Of a stretch of DNA of 64,000 nt, positions 1 through 8,768 are shown in pieces; position 1 is the first letter of the stretch, and each line of letters opens with the position of its first letter. Both the position numbers and the translations under genes were made by a program. The DNA comes from Pseudomonadota bacterium. Lineage in GTDB: Bacteria > Pseudomonadota > Gammaproteobacteria > Steroidobacterales > Steroidobacteraceae. Below the pieces are notes generated by a model, which saw only the letters and a program-made list of their open reading frames with translations, ran no database searches and had not been told where the DNA came from. The DNA is taken from contig JANXOV010000082.1 of the NCBI GenBank assembly GCA_025357635.1, forward strand, positions 35,519-99,518. Reading direction: 5' to 3'.

Positions 1-38
1 CCGTTTCAAAGGCCATTCCCACGCGCCGTCCGCTGGAT

Positions 39-923
39 ATGCGCGCCACCTTGCTCATGCTCATGCTGTGCGTGATCTGGGGCATTCAGCAGCCCGCCAT
101 GAAGATCATCGCCGCGGACGTCACGCCCATCATGCAGCTCGCGATCCGCTTCGGCGGCGCCGCGGTTTTCTTCGGGCTGCTGTTGATGGTGCGCGAGGGC
201 CGCGGCGCCTTTTCGGACGGGACTCTACGCAGCGGATTGCTGCTCGGACTGTTGTTCTCATTTGAATTCTTTCTGGTCGGCGTAGCCATCGCTCACACCA
301 CCGCCGCGCATACGGTGGTATTCCTCTACACCTCGCCCATCTTCACCGCGCTCGGGCTGCGCTTCCTTCCGGAGGAGCGGCTCAGCACCGCGCAGTGGAC
401 CGGCATCGGTGTCGCCTTTTCCGGCATCGTCGTGGCGTTTCTCGGCTACAGCAACCGCCCGGTCGCCGAACTCATCAAGGGGGATGCCGTGGCTGTTTGC
501 GCCGGCGCAGTCTGGGGACTGACCAACGTAGTCCTTCGCCGTGGACGCGTCGGCGGCGCGGCAACGGTGAAAACGGTCTTTTATCAGGTCGGCATGGCGG
601 CCGTGCTGATCGGCGGATTCGCGGCAATCACCGGACAGACCGCGGTCGTGATCTCGCGGGCGACGGTCCTATCGCTATTGTTCCAGACCTTGATTATCTC
701 CATCTCCAGCTACCTGATCTGGTTCTGGCTGCTGCGGCACTACCTTACCTCGCGCCTGATGCTGATGACCCTGCTCACGCCCCTGTTCGGCGTCGTATTC
801 GGCGTGATGCTGCTGCATGATCCGATCGAATGGCGATTTGCCGTCGGCGCGGCGCTGGTCTTGAGCGGCGTGCTGATCGTCAACGCACGGCTGGGCCGGC
901 AGGCGCTGCGCGAATCGCCTTGA
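39..923 (+). CDS. EamA/DMT-family permease
   Basis: A 294-residue integral membrane protein of the drug/metabolite transporter superfamily, with two EamA repeats and about ten hydrophobic segments. The first segment (residues 3-25) carries the WG-x4-P pattern near the start that is typical of EamA proteins, and the C-terminal half repeats the fold (segment ending LLTPLFGVVFGVMLL). It probably exports a small metabolite or amino acid; the substrate cannot be told. The ATG at 39 was chosen because it opens directly into the first membrane helix. It ends 15 bases before the convergent stress-protein gene, and any promoter may lie off the left edge. Confidence 0.85.
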   Translation: MRATLLMLMLCVIWGIQQPAMKIIAADVTPIMQLAIRFGGAAVFFGLLLMVREGRGAFSDGTLRSGLLLGLLFSFEFFLVGVAIAHTTAAHTVVFLYTSPIFTALGLRFLPEERLSTAQWTGIGVAFSGIVVAFLGYSNRPVAELIKGDAVAVCAGAVWGLTNVVLRRGRVGGAATVKTVFYQVGMAAVLIGGFAAITGQTAVVISRATVLSLLFQTLIISISSYLIWFWLLRHYLTSRLMLMTLLTPLFGVVFGVMLLHDPIEWRFAVGAALVLSGVLIVNARLGRQALRESP

Positions 924-938
924 GTTGAGCGCCGGCGC

Positions 939-1868
939 CTATCGCTTCGCCGGCCGGAACCCCCTGGGTTTGACGATCAACATATTGCATTGCATCGCAT
1001 CGAGGACCCGCTCCGCGGTATTGCCGATCAGCACGCGGCTGAGCGCGGAGCGCGAAACCGCGCCCATGACGACGGTGTCGACTTTAAGCGAACGCGCCAG
1101 CTCCGGCAGCACGATCCCCGGATCGCCCAATCGCAGATGCACGTTCTGCGGCGCGATCTCGAGCTTTCGCGCTGCGCTTCGAAAACGATTCCGAATGGCC
1201 GCCGTATGCTTCTTCTGCTCGCGCACGGGCACCGGCACCACCACCGGCGCCATGACCGAATCGGTTTCATAGCGCATCAATGGCGCATGTACGTGCGTGG
1301 CGTGCAACTTGCCGCCGAGCGCGCGTGAAATGCTGTGCCCAACCTCCGCTATCCGCGCATCCAGTGCAGCGGGTTTGCCGCTCTCATGCCACGGATCCAA
1401 GGCGGCCAGCACCGCCGGACGGCCCGCGACCGCCACGGACTTGACGATCAGAACCGGCGTCGGACAGCTGCGGATCAACTCAAAGTCGGTCTGTGACAGC
1501 ATCACCCGTGACAGCAGGCTGTGTTTATGCGCCTCGACGATCACCAGATCCGGCTTTACAGCCTGTACGCGGCGCAATATTGCCTCCGCGCCTGAGTAAT
1601 CCAGCTCCACTGTGCAGGAAATCTTGAAACCCTCCGCGCGTAGTTCCTGCGCCAAAGCCTCCAGCTTGGCCAGCCGCTCTTCGACATGGGCTCGCGACAG
1701 ACGCAGCGAGCGCGCTTTGCTGGCCAGGAATGCGGACGTCGGGCGGACCGCACTGAACAACTCGATCTGCGCATTGGACTTGCGGGCGATGGTGGCCGCG
1801 CGGGCAATGGCCTTCTTGGCGGAGACGTCGACGATGGCAAGGAGGATTTTCTTGATCTTGAAACTCAT
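939..1868 (-). CDS. Universal stress protein, tandem UspA domains
   Basis: A 309-residue cytoplasmic protein made of two UspA-type alpha/beta domains (about residues 1-145 and 150-300). The start KIKKILLAIVDVSAKKA is the first beta strand with the conserved Asp. The C-terminal domain carries the nucleotide-loop pattern VVMGAVSRSALSRVLIGNTA, matching the G-x2-G-x9-G-S/N ATP-binding type. Tandem Usp proteins like E. coli UspE act in stress tolerance. It is transcribed alone, divergently from the membrane protein gene at 1990. The family call is firm; the trigger is unknown. Confidence 0.9.
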   Translation of the reverse strand: MSFKIKKILLAIVDVSAKKAIARAATIARKSNAQIELFSAVRPTSAFLASKARSLRLSRAHVEERLAKLEALAQELRAEGFKISCTVELDYSGAEAILRRVQAVKPDLVIVEAHKHSLLSRVMLSQTDFELIRSCPTPVLIVKSVAVAGRPAVLAALDPWHESGKPAALDARIAEVGHSISRALGGKLHATHVHAPLMRYETDSVMAPVVVPVPVREQKKHTAAIRNRFRSAARKLEIAPQNVHLRLGDPGIVLPELARSLKVDTVVMGAVSRSALSRVLIGNTAERVLDAMQCNMLIVKPRGFRPAKR

Positions 1869-1989
1869 GTGGCTTCCCCAGTCAGTGGAATCGGCGTCGG
1901 TGACCAGTCATTCACCCGGATATCATGCTCTATTAATACCTGATGGGATGCAGGTTGCCGTATAAGGAATCCTACTTAGACTGAACGTC

Positions 1990-2547
1990 ATGACCAATAC
2001 CCTTACATCCAGCCACACACCTGAGGCCATCGAGCTTCGGATCGAGCGCATACAACAGCTCTTCGACACGCTCGATCCGTTTCCGTTTCACGAGAAAGCC
2101 CTGGATGCCGGAGCAGAGGAATACATCGTGTCCTGGGCGCGGGCTCTGGCCCACGATCACCCGCTGCGGATCGTGATTCATCTGCCTGCGACGCAACTGA
2201 ACGAGGATCGGCAGCACGAGATCTCAAGCGCCATGAGAAGCTTTTTCAACTACCGCGCCAGCGTGACCTCAGGCGATCTGCGCGAGATGTTCCGAATAGG
2301 ACGCCGTTCGCTGTTGATCGGGTTCGTCGTGCTGGTGGCTTGCCTGCTCATTGCTGAAACCGTGCCCGCCGGCGCGCAGGCGGGCACGTTCGCGCGAATC
2401 GTCCAGCAAAGCATTGTGATCCTGGGGTGGGTGGCCAACTGGCGCCCGCTGGAGATTTTCCTCTACGACTGGTGGCCGCTGCGCGCACGCCGCGACCTGT
2501 ATCTGCGCCTCGCCGACGCCGAGTTGGAGCTGAAGCCCTACCAATGA
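1990..2547 (+). CDS. Conserved membrane protein of unknown function
   Basis: A 185-residue protein I cannot name. A soluble acidic N-terminal part (about 1-105) contains the stretch HPLRIVIHLP and a basic segment. Two hydrophobic helices follow (about 110-127 and 137-155), then a short charged tail with YDWWPLRARRDLYLRL, so both ends probably face the cytoplasm. The ATG at 1990 gives a sensible polar N-terminus. It lies 121 bases from the divergent stress-protein gene, and its last 10 bases overlap the 3' end of the convergent gene on the other strand. No enzyme motif is visible. Confidence 0.75.
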   Translation: MTNTLTSSHTPEAIELRIERIQQLFDTLDPFPFHEKALDAGAEEYIVSWARALAHDHPLRIVIHLPATQLNEDRQHEISSAMRSFFNYRASVTSGDLREMFRIGRRSLLIGFVVLVACLLIAETVPAGAQAGTFARIVQQSIVILGWVANWRPLEIFLYDWWPLRARRDLYLRLADAELELKPYQ

Positions 2548-3806
2548 GCCGGTAGCAAGCCCGTGGCAACCAGATACCAGCCAAGCCACAGCGCCATCAG
2601 CATGCCGGCATGACTGGGACAAAGGCGCAACGCAAATCCGCGGCCGCCCGCGACAATGGCGGCCGCGATTTTAACCAGCGTATTGGCCGTGATGGCGAGC
2701 ATTGCAGCAAACGCGGCCTGATGCAGGTCCAACGCACCTGCGGCGGCCAGCCGGCCGGCGGACGCGGTCGCGGCATGCGTGTCAACGAAGCCGCCCATCG
2801 CCACCGCAAACTGCGCACCCGACGGCCCCATCCAGCGTTGCAGCAGCGCCGCGACCAGCGACATCAGGGCAAATGCAATGGCAAATATGACGGCAAACTT
2901 AGGCTCAAACGCGCGCCCGGTCACCGCTTCCGCGTGCATCGGCGCCCGTTTCGCGGCAACCACGAAAATGAATCCATAGGCTGCGGCCACCACGCCCATC
3001 GCCGCGATACCCGGCCCCAGAATGGGCAACAGGTTGAGGTTGGTCATGCCCAGGATGATCAGCAACTGGATCGCGGTTGCGATGGAGGAAAACGCAGCGC
3101 CGGCAACCGCGCCGCTCAAGACCGCAGGTTCGGTCTTGGCCTGGCGGCCAAATGCCGCGATGGTCAGGATGCTGGACACGAAGCCGCTGCAGAACCCGGC
3201 AACCGCCAGACCGACCTGCGCACCGAGCGTGCGCCGCGCCAAATAGCCCAGCGCGTTGACGCTCAGCATGAGCACGGTGAGGCGCCAGATCACCTGCAGG
3301 TTCACCACGCCCAGCAGATCGATGGCTCGGTCCGGCAGCAAGGGCAGCACGATCAGCGCAGCGCCCGCCAGCAGAGTCGCATCGTGCAGTTCCTGTTCGG
3401 ATAGCTGCGACAGCGCGAATCTGTGCAGGCGCGACTTCGAGGTGAGCAGCAAGGCGATCAACACGCCCAGACCCGCGGCCAATTCGACCTGCGTGATGGA
3501 CAAGAATCCGATGGCGAATGTGGCCAGCAGCGCAAACTCCGTCGTCTGACCCGGATGCACGGCCTGCCGGCGCAGATAAGACAGCGCGATCAGAACAATG
3601 ACGCCGGCGCCGGCGACTACCAGCATGAGATCCGATTGCACCAGGGCGGCGATGGCGCCGAGCAGCGAAGTCAGCGTGAAAGTGCGCAAACCCGCGGTGA
3701 TGGGACCCGGTTCGGCATGCTTATGTCTTTCGCGATCGACGCCGATCAGCAGACCAACCGCCACTGCAACGATCAACCCGCCGACATGCGTGCTCAACAG
3801 CCTCAT
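2538..3806 (-). CDS. MgtC/SapB-like DUF4010 membrane protein
   Basis: A polytopic inner-membrane protein of 422 residues from the ATG at 3806. The N-terminal segment (residues 1-60) has the MgtC-like pattern AVGLLIGVDRERHKH followed by AGLRTFTLTSLLGA. The rest is the hydrophobic DUF4010 region with about ten further helices. MgtC relatives are linked to growth in low magnesium and to intracellular survival; the function of the DUF4010 form is not established. The start codon overlaps the stop of the upstream hydrolase gene (ATGA), which indicates translational coupling and excludes the longer reading frame. Confidence 0.85.
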   Translation of the reverse strand: MRLLSTHVGGLIVAVAVGLLIGVDRERHKHAEPGPITAGLRTFTLTSLLGAIAALVQSDLMLVVAGAGVIVLIALSYLRRQAVHPGQTTEFALLATFAIGFLSITQVELAAGLGVLIALLLTSKSRLHRFALSQLSEQELHDATLLAGAALIVLPLLPDRAIDLLGVVNLQVIWRLTVLMLSVNALGYLARRTLGAQVGLAVAGFCSGFVSSILTIAAFGRQAKTEPAVLSGAVAGAAFSSIATAIQLLIILGMTNLNLLPILGPGIAAMGVVAAAYGFIFVVAAKRAPMHAEAVTGRAFEPKFAVIFAIAFALMSLVAALLQRWMGPSGAQFAVAMGGFVDTHAATASAGRLAAAGALDLHQAAFAAMLAITANTLVKIAAAIVAGGRGFALRLCPSHAGMLMALWLGWYLVATGLLPAHW

Positions 3807-5125
3807 TGCGGGGCAGCCCCTGCATGCATCATCCGCATGGCGCTCGCATAGTTGCGCTGAAATCCCTTCCATATCGTGATGCCGCCGGTCGCGGGACTGT
3901 ACGAATCAAACGAATGCGGGCCGCTGGCCGGCCACACGCCGTCGTTTGACTCCACGACCGGCACGTCCAGAAAGGCGGCGCGCGTCTCATCGCCTTTGAC
4001 ATACCGATCCAGAAACGCCGTGATGAAGTGTGCGCTGATCGCGTTGATACGAGACTTTCTCCACACCGGATCTTCGAACCAGTCCTGATCCCACAATTTG
4101 GAACGCATCTCATCGGGCGCCGGATTCAGACCGATGGCGTGACCGCACCCTTCCAGGGTGAGCAGATAGCGATCGGCCCCCGTCGCTTCGTCGAAAAATG
4201 CGCGCGCACCGCTGCCGTAGTTCACGGTGTGATCCTGATCCCCGGAGATCAGCAGCAGCGGCGCGTGCAGCGCACGCAACCCGTCCGCTCCCCAGGCCGC
4301 CTGAGCGCCACCCCAGGGCGCGATGGCGACAACCGCACGCAAACCTTTCACCGTCGCGGCATCGATCGACGCGCCACCGCGCGCGTACGGCAACAACAAT
4401 CCGCCGGGCACGAGCTTGGCGGGCGAGGCGGACGGATCCAGCGTCGCGCCGGCAGCGGTGAGGGCGCCATAGCCGCCCATGGAATATCCGACCAGCGCCA
4501 CGAGCGCCGCATCGATGAGATGCTCGGATGCGAGCATCGGCGGCAGTGTCCTGGCGACGAAGGCAATATCCAGCGGCCGGCGCAACAGAACTTGCGAAAA
4601 ATAGGTTGCATCACTGATCGGAAAGTCTTCATGCCGGATTGCCGCGACCACATAGCCTTTGGAGGCAAGATTTTCGGTCAGCCATGACATGGCCACCGTT
4701 GCATTTCTGTATCCATGCGAGACGACGACCAGGGGATGGTTCGTGCCTTGCGCCGGCGCATCGGCAACGGCGATGCCGGCGACGGAAAAGGCGACGGGAA
4801 CCACCGGCGGCTCACTCGGCACTGTGGCCGTATAGGTGACGCGCGCGGCGCCGCCGGCGATATGCGCCGGATACCACAGATCCACCACCAGCACGCGGTC
4901 CTGTCTGGCGAACCCACCGGCGGCCAGGGGCATCAATGGATTAACCTGCCCGGGTTGCACCAGCCGCAGTGTCTTGTAGCCCACGTCGAATGCACCCAGC
5001 CGGGCAAGTTCCGGCGCATCGACGCCGGATTGGCTGGGTGGCACCGCTGCGGGCGCCGCTTCGAGCAGCAGCGGCGCGCCAACCAGCAGCGCAGCGCATC
5101 TCAACACTGCGGCAATACGTTTCAT
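3803..5125 (-). CDS. Secreted alpha/beta hydrolase, dienelactone/PAF-AH type
   Basis: A 440-residue exported alpha/beta hydrolase. Residues 1-27 form a Sec signal peptide ending near EAAPAA. The strand-turn PLVVVSHGYR (131-140) supplies the oxyanion region. The nucleophile elbow G-Y-S-M-G has Ser215. The acid probably lies in LLISGDQDH and the base His in EGCGHAIGL. The overall pattern resembles platelet-activating-factor acetylhydrolase or dienelactone-hydrolase-like predicted lipases, so an ester or lactone substrate in the periplasm is likely. It is the first gene of a two-gene unit with the DUF4010 protein, overlapping it by four bases. Confidence 0.85.
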   Translation of the reverse strand: MKRIAAVLRCAALLVGAPLLLEAAPAAVPPSQSGVDAPELARLGAFDVGYKTLRLVQPGQVNPLMPLAAGGFARQDRVLVVDLWYPAHIAGGAARVTYTATVPSEPPVVPVAFSVAGIAVADAPAQGTNHPLVVVSHGYRNATVAMSWLTENLASKGYVVAAIRHEDFPISDATYFSQVLLRRPLDIAFVARTLPPMLASEHLIDAALVALVGYSMGGYGALTAAGATLDPSASPAKLVPGGLLLPYARGGASIDAATVKGLRAVVAIAPWGGAQAAWGADGLRALHAPLLLISGDQDHTVNYGSGARAFFDEATGADRYLLTLEGCGHAIGLNPAPDEMRSKLWDQDWFEDPVWRKSRINAISAHFITAFLDRYVKGDETRAAFLDVPVVESNDGVWPASGPHSFDSYSPATGGITIWKGFQRNYASAMRMMHAGAAPQ

Positions 5126-5126
5126 T

Positions 5127-5924
5127 TCAAAACTCCAGCTGAATGCTGACGGGGCAGTGATCGCTGCCCAGAATATCCGGGTGAATGTCCGCGGCCGTTA
5201 CCGCGCCCCGCAATTGCGGCGACACCAGAAAGTAGTCGATTCTCCAACCGATGTTGCGAGCGCGCGAATTTGCGAAGTGACTCCACCATGTGTAATGCCC
5301 ATTGCCCTGCTTGAACAACCGGAAGGTGTCGATGAAACCGGCGTCGACGAAACCCTGAAAGCCCTTGCGCTCCTCGTCGGTGAATCCCTTCTTGCCCTTG
5401 TTGGACTTGGAATTGGCCAGATCCAATTCAGTGTGCGCGACGTTCAGATCACCGCAGAAAATCACCGGCTTGCGCTTCTCCAGCAGTTTGAGGTAGGCGA
5501 GAAAGGCAGGATCCCAGTGCTCGAAACGCAACGCGAGACGGCTCAGGTCCTCTTTGGCATTGGGCGTGTAGACGGTGACGACAAAGTACGAGTCATACTC
5601 GGCGGTGATCACGCGCCCTTCCTCCGCGCTGTCGCGCTCGAGTTCGTCGGCGAACTTGAAGCGGCGCGTGAAATCCTTGGGAAAGCCGTTGATGACCGAC
5701 AGCGGTTCGCGCTTGGAGAAAACAGCCGTTCCGGAGTAGCCCTTCTTCACGGCGGAGTTCCAATACTCCTTGTAGCCCGGCAGGTCGATCTCGACCTGGC
5801 CGCGCTCAGCCTTGGTTTCCTGAAGGCACAGAATGTCCGGGTCATGCGCTTTCAAAAACGACTGGAAGACGCCTTTTTTCAAGACCGCACGAATGCCGTT
5901 GACGTTCCAGGAATACAGCTTCAT
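5127..5924 (-). CDS. xthA: Exodeoxyribonuclease III
   Basis: A 265-residue apurinic/apyrimidinic endonuclease and 3'-5' exonuclease for base-excision repair. It has the family start MKLYSWNVNGIR with metal-associated Asn7, the catalytic Glu36 in LQETK, the GDLNVAHTELDL active-site block, and the C-terminal GSDHCPV Asp-His pair. The ATG at 5924 was chosen over the longer in-frame extension because it begins with the canonical first strand and overlaps the stop of a 55-codon upstream gene (ATGA). It ends one base before the start codon of the downstream hydrolase gene, so the hydrolase and DUF4010 genes may share its transcript. Confidence 0.95.
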   Translation of the reverse strand: MKLYSWNVNGIRAVLKKGVFQSFLKAHDPDILCLQETKAERGQVEIDLPGYKEYWNSAVKKGYSGTAVFSKREPLSVINGFPKDFTRRFKFADELERDSAEEGRVITAEYDSYFVVTVYTPNAKEDLSRLALRFEHWDPAFLAYLKLLEKRKPVIFCGDLNVAHTELDLANSKSNKGKKGFTDEERKGFQGFVDAGFIDTFRLFKQGNGHYTWWSHFANSRARNIGWRIDYFLVSPQLRGAVTAADIHPDILGSDHCPVSIQLEF

Positions 5925-6088
5925 GTGGAGGTGACCGCGGGCGCACAGTAGCGCGACACCACCTCTTCTGGATGTTCGACATCGACCACCGCAATCTCCA
6001 GCATCCAGCGGTCCTCGCCGGTGATATTGAACGCCGTCACGACTTCGGGCGTCTTGGCGATGACGAAAATATACCATTGATCTTGCAT
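5921..6088 (-). CDS. Small unknown protein coupled to xthA
   Basis: A 55-codon reading frame with ATG at 6086-6088. Its TGA overlaps the xthA start codon in the ATGA arrangement. The protein begins MQDQWYIFVIAKTPEV and includes NITGEDRWMLEIAVVDVEHP. It is acidic with alternating hydrophobic residues, suggesting a small alpha/beta fold rather than a membrane peptide. There is one Cys near the end. No clear Shine-Dalgarno sequence is visible. I do not recognise the family. The exact overlap, the codon-like composition and the otherwise empty gap support it as a real gene read together with xthA. Confidence 0.6.
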   Translation of the reverse strand: MQDQWYIFVIAKTPEVVTAFNITGEDRWMLEIAVVDVEHPEEVVSRYCAPAVTST

Positions 6089-6123
6089 GGAATTGGCACG
6101 TGTACTTCATTAACCTGCATCCA

Positions 6124-7017
6124 ATGAACAACGCTGCCGCCACCCTGCCCCGTTCCGCCCCACTCTCGACCACGATTCTGGTCTGCCTGGGCGCGACCTG
6201 GCTGATCTGGGGTTCGACTTATCTGACCATCCGCTTCGCATTGGCAGGCTTTGCGCCATTTTTTCTCATGGCCACCCGCTTCATCGTCGCCGGCGGTGCG
6301 CTGCTGCTGTGGCAGATGGCGCGCGGCGCGCCGCTTCCCACGGCGCGCGAATGGCGCAATGCCGCCATCATCGGCACCTTGATGCTGGGCGGCGGCATGG
6401 GCGGCACCGCGTATGCCGAACAAAGCGTTGCCTCGGGTCTGGTGGTGGCCTTCATTGCCGTCACGCCGTTGCTGCTGGTCCTGATCAACATGGCGTTTCG
6501 GATCTTCCCCCGCCGCAGCGAACTGCTGGCCGTCTGCGTCGGCCTGCTTGGCGTGCTCATGCTGACCCGGGGCGCCGGATTCAATGCCTCCCCCGGCGGA
6601 TTGACGGCCATCTGCGTCGGTTGCGCGGGTTGGTCGCTGGGCAGCGTTCTGAGCCAGCGGCGACTGACGCTTGCGCCCGGCGCCACCGGCTTTGCCAGTG
6701 AAATGCTGTGCGGCGGCGCAGCGCTGCTGCTCGTGTCGGCGCTGACGGGTGAATCATGGCAGCTGCCGTCGCAGGCAACACCCTGGCTTGCATGGGCCTA
6801 CCTGGTGGTGTTCGGGTCGCTGATCGCGTTCAACGCCTACATGCTGCTGCTGGCGCGCACGTCCACCAGCCTTGCCTCAAGCTATACGCTGGTCAATCCC
6901 GTCGTGGGGTTGCTGCTGGGCGTTTCGCTGGGACACGAAACCGTCACCACCTGGGAATGGAGTTCCGCAGGCGTGGTGATGTTCGCGGTCGCGCTGCTGT
7001 TCATGGGTCGGCGCTGA
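6124..7017 (+). CDS. EamA-family transporter, YedA-like
   Basis: A 297-residue drug/metabolite transporter with ten predicted helices in two EamA repeats. The signature LGATWLIWGSTYLTIRFAL near the N-terminus and the C-terminal TLVNPVVGLLLGVSLGHE are typical of the YedA subgroup of amino-acid or metabolite exporters. A GTG at 6100 would add eight residues, but the ATG at 6124 matches the usual short polar N-terminus. It is divergent from the xthA group, 35 bases from the small gene's start. It is only distantly similar to the EamA protein at 39-923. Confidence 0.88.
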   Translation: MNNAAATLPRSAPLSTTILVCLGATWLIWGSTYLTIRFALAGFAPFFLMATRFIVAGGALLLWQMARGAPLPTAREWRNAAIIGTLMLGGGMGGTAYAEQSVASGLVVAFIAVTPLLLVLINMAFRIFPRRSELLAVCVGLLGVLMLTRGAGFNASPGGLTAICVGCAGWSLGSVLSQRRLTLAPGATGFASEMLCGGAALLLVSALTGESWQLPSQATPWLAWAYLVVFGSLIAFNAYMLLLARTSTSLASSYTLVNPVVGLLLGVSLGHETVTTWEWSSAGVVMFAVALLFMGRR

Positions 7018-7030
7018 TAGGCGGCACGCC

Positions 7031-8758
7031 TTACGCCTCGTACACCGTCTTGCCGCCCACCACCGTTCGCTTGACGCGGATATCCTTGAGCGTGTCCGGG
7101 TCCACCGCATGCGGGTCCTTGTCAAGCAGCACGAAGTCGGCGTACTTGCCGGCGCTGATCGAGCCTTTGACGTCTTCTTCATAGGAGGCATAGGCGCCAT
7201 TGAGAGTGGCGACCTGCAGCGCCTGATCGACGCTGATCTTTTGTGAAGCGCCCCATACGCGCCCCGCATAGTCCTTGCGCGTCACCATGCTTTGCAGCGC
7301 CATCAGCGGATCGAAGGGCCCCGGTGTGTAATCGGATGCGCCGGGCACGCGAATGCCGGCGTCGAGGAAAGACTTGTGCGCGAACATGCGCTCCAGTTTT
7401 TCCTCGCCGTAGGCACGCCATTTTTCCCCGTGATAATAGACGTAGGTCCAGAACGGCGTGGGAATGGAGCCCGTGTCCTTGATGCGCTGAACGAGAGACG
7501 GCGTGACCAGCGTGCAATGCTCGATGCGGTGGCGCCGGTCCGGCAGCGGCCACAGCTTCAGAACGCGCTCATAGGCGTTGAGCACCATGTCGATGGCAAC
7601 ATCGCCGTTGGCGTGAATGCCGATCTGCCAGCGGTTGCGGTGCGCATCTTCCACGGCCTCGTGGATCTGCTTCTGGTCCATGGTCAGAATGCCGAAATCA
7701 TTGGGCTTGCCCACGAACGGCGTACTCATGCGCATGGTGCGCTCGGATGCCGAGCCGTCCGCCACGAACTTGACCGCACCGATGCGCACATGGTCATTGC
7801 CAAGACCTGAGTACACGCCGGCATCGCGCAGATTGTGGAACGGACTCGAGGTTGCGATGCGGCCTGCGCCACGCATGCCGACGGGCATGATGGTGGCCCG
7901 GTGCAGCAGTTCACCAGCCGCATAGGCGTCCTGATAGGCGCGGATCTTATCCACGTCCGCCGCCGCGTCATGCACGGTGGTCAGGCCCGCCGCCGTCAGC
8001 AGTTTGGAGGCATAGGCCATGGCGGCACGGCTGCGTTCGCGCATCTGCTCGGGCGTGAAGCTTTCATGCTCGCCGGCGCGCTCGATCACATCGCGCGCAT
8101 TCTCCGCCACCTGGCCTTGCAGATCGCCGTTGGCATCGCGGAAATAGCGGCCATCCTTGGGGTCGGGTGTATCGCGGGTGATGCCGGCGAGCTGGAACGC
8201 CTTGCTGTTGTACCAGTTGGTGTGCCCGCCGCGATGTGCCACGCCCACGGGATGATCCGCCGAGACCGCATCCAGATCCTGCCGGCTCAGCGGCCGCCCA
8301 TCCTTCAACTTGGTGTCGTCGAACTTGAAGCCATTGACCCAACGGCCCGGCGGCGTGGTGGCCACGCGCTTGCGCAGCGCCTCTTGAATCTGCGCGATGC
8401 TGGTCAGATCGCAATTTACATCGAATAACTCGTCCTGCAGGCCAGGGTGACAATGCGCATCGATGAATCCCGGCGTCACAGTCATGCCAGCGGCGTCGAT
8501 CACCGCTGCACCAGGCGCCGCCAGTGCGCGGATGTTCTGCGTCGAGCCGATGGCGATGAAGCGGCCGTTTTTGACGGCGAAGGCCTGCGCCCGCGGCTGC
8601 GCGGCATCCATGGTCAGCACATTGCCATTGATCAGAATCAGATCGGCGCCCGCGCCGGATCCCGTATGCGAATACGCCTGGGCCGCGGATGGCAGGGCCG
8701 CGGCCAGCGCGGGCGCTCCTAACAGGCTGAAAAAATCACGTCGAGTGGTCTTGGACAT
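7031..8758 (-). CDS. Amidohydrolase 3 family protein with Tat signal
   Basis: A 575-residue metal-dependent hydrolase of the YtcJ/amidohydrolase-3 type. Residues 1-28 are a twin-arginine signal (TTRRDFF followed by a hydrophobic stretch ending AAQA), so the enzyme is folded before export to the periplasm. The metal-binding His102-x-His104 sits in GFIDAHCHPG. The later blocks GIHANGDVAIDMV and HRIEHCTLV provide further ligands. Family members cleave cyclic or acyclic C-N bonds, but the substrate is unknown here. The ATG at 8758 was chosen because it opens the Tat signal. It follows the metallo-hydrolase gene by 10 bases, so the two are probably co-transcribed. Confidence 0.88.
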   Translation of the reverse strand: MSKTTRRDFFSLLGAPALAAALPSAAQAYSHTGSGAGADLILINGNVLTMDAAQPRAQAFAVKNGRFIAIGSTQNIRALAAPGAAVIDAAGMTVTPGFIDAHCHPGLQDELFDVNCDLTSIAQIQEALRKRVATTPPGRWVNGFKFDDTKLKDGRPLSRQDLDAVSADHPVGVAHRGGHTNWYNSKAFQLAGITRDTPDPKDGRYFRDANGDLQGQVAENARDVIERAGEHESFTPEQMRERSRAAMAYASKLLTAAGLTTVHDAAADVDKIRAYQDAYAAGELLHRATIMPVGMRGAGRIATSSPFHNLRDAGVYSGLGNDHVRIGAVKFVADGSASERTMRMSTPFVGKPNDFGILTMDQKQIHEAVEDAHRNRWQIGIHANGDVAIDMVLNAYERVLKLWPLPDRRHRIEHCTLVTPSLVQRIKDTGSIPTPFWTYVYYHGEKWRAYGEEKLERMFAHKSFLDAGIRVPGASDYTPGPFDPLMALQSMVTRKDYAGRVWGASQKISVDQALQVATLNGAYASYEEDVKGSISAGKYADFVLLDKDPHAVDPDTLKDIRVKRTVVGGKTVYEA

Positions 8759-8768
8759 GGCGTATCCC

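Noticed and set aside
2610..3404. 264-residue plus-strand frame opposite the DUF4010 gene
   Set aside because: Composition dominated by Arg, Gln, Gly and His, no domain, and it mirrors a clear membrane-protein gene. Typical antisense artefact of GC-rich DNA.
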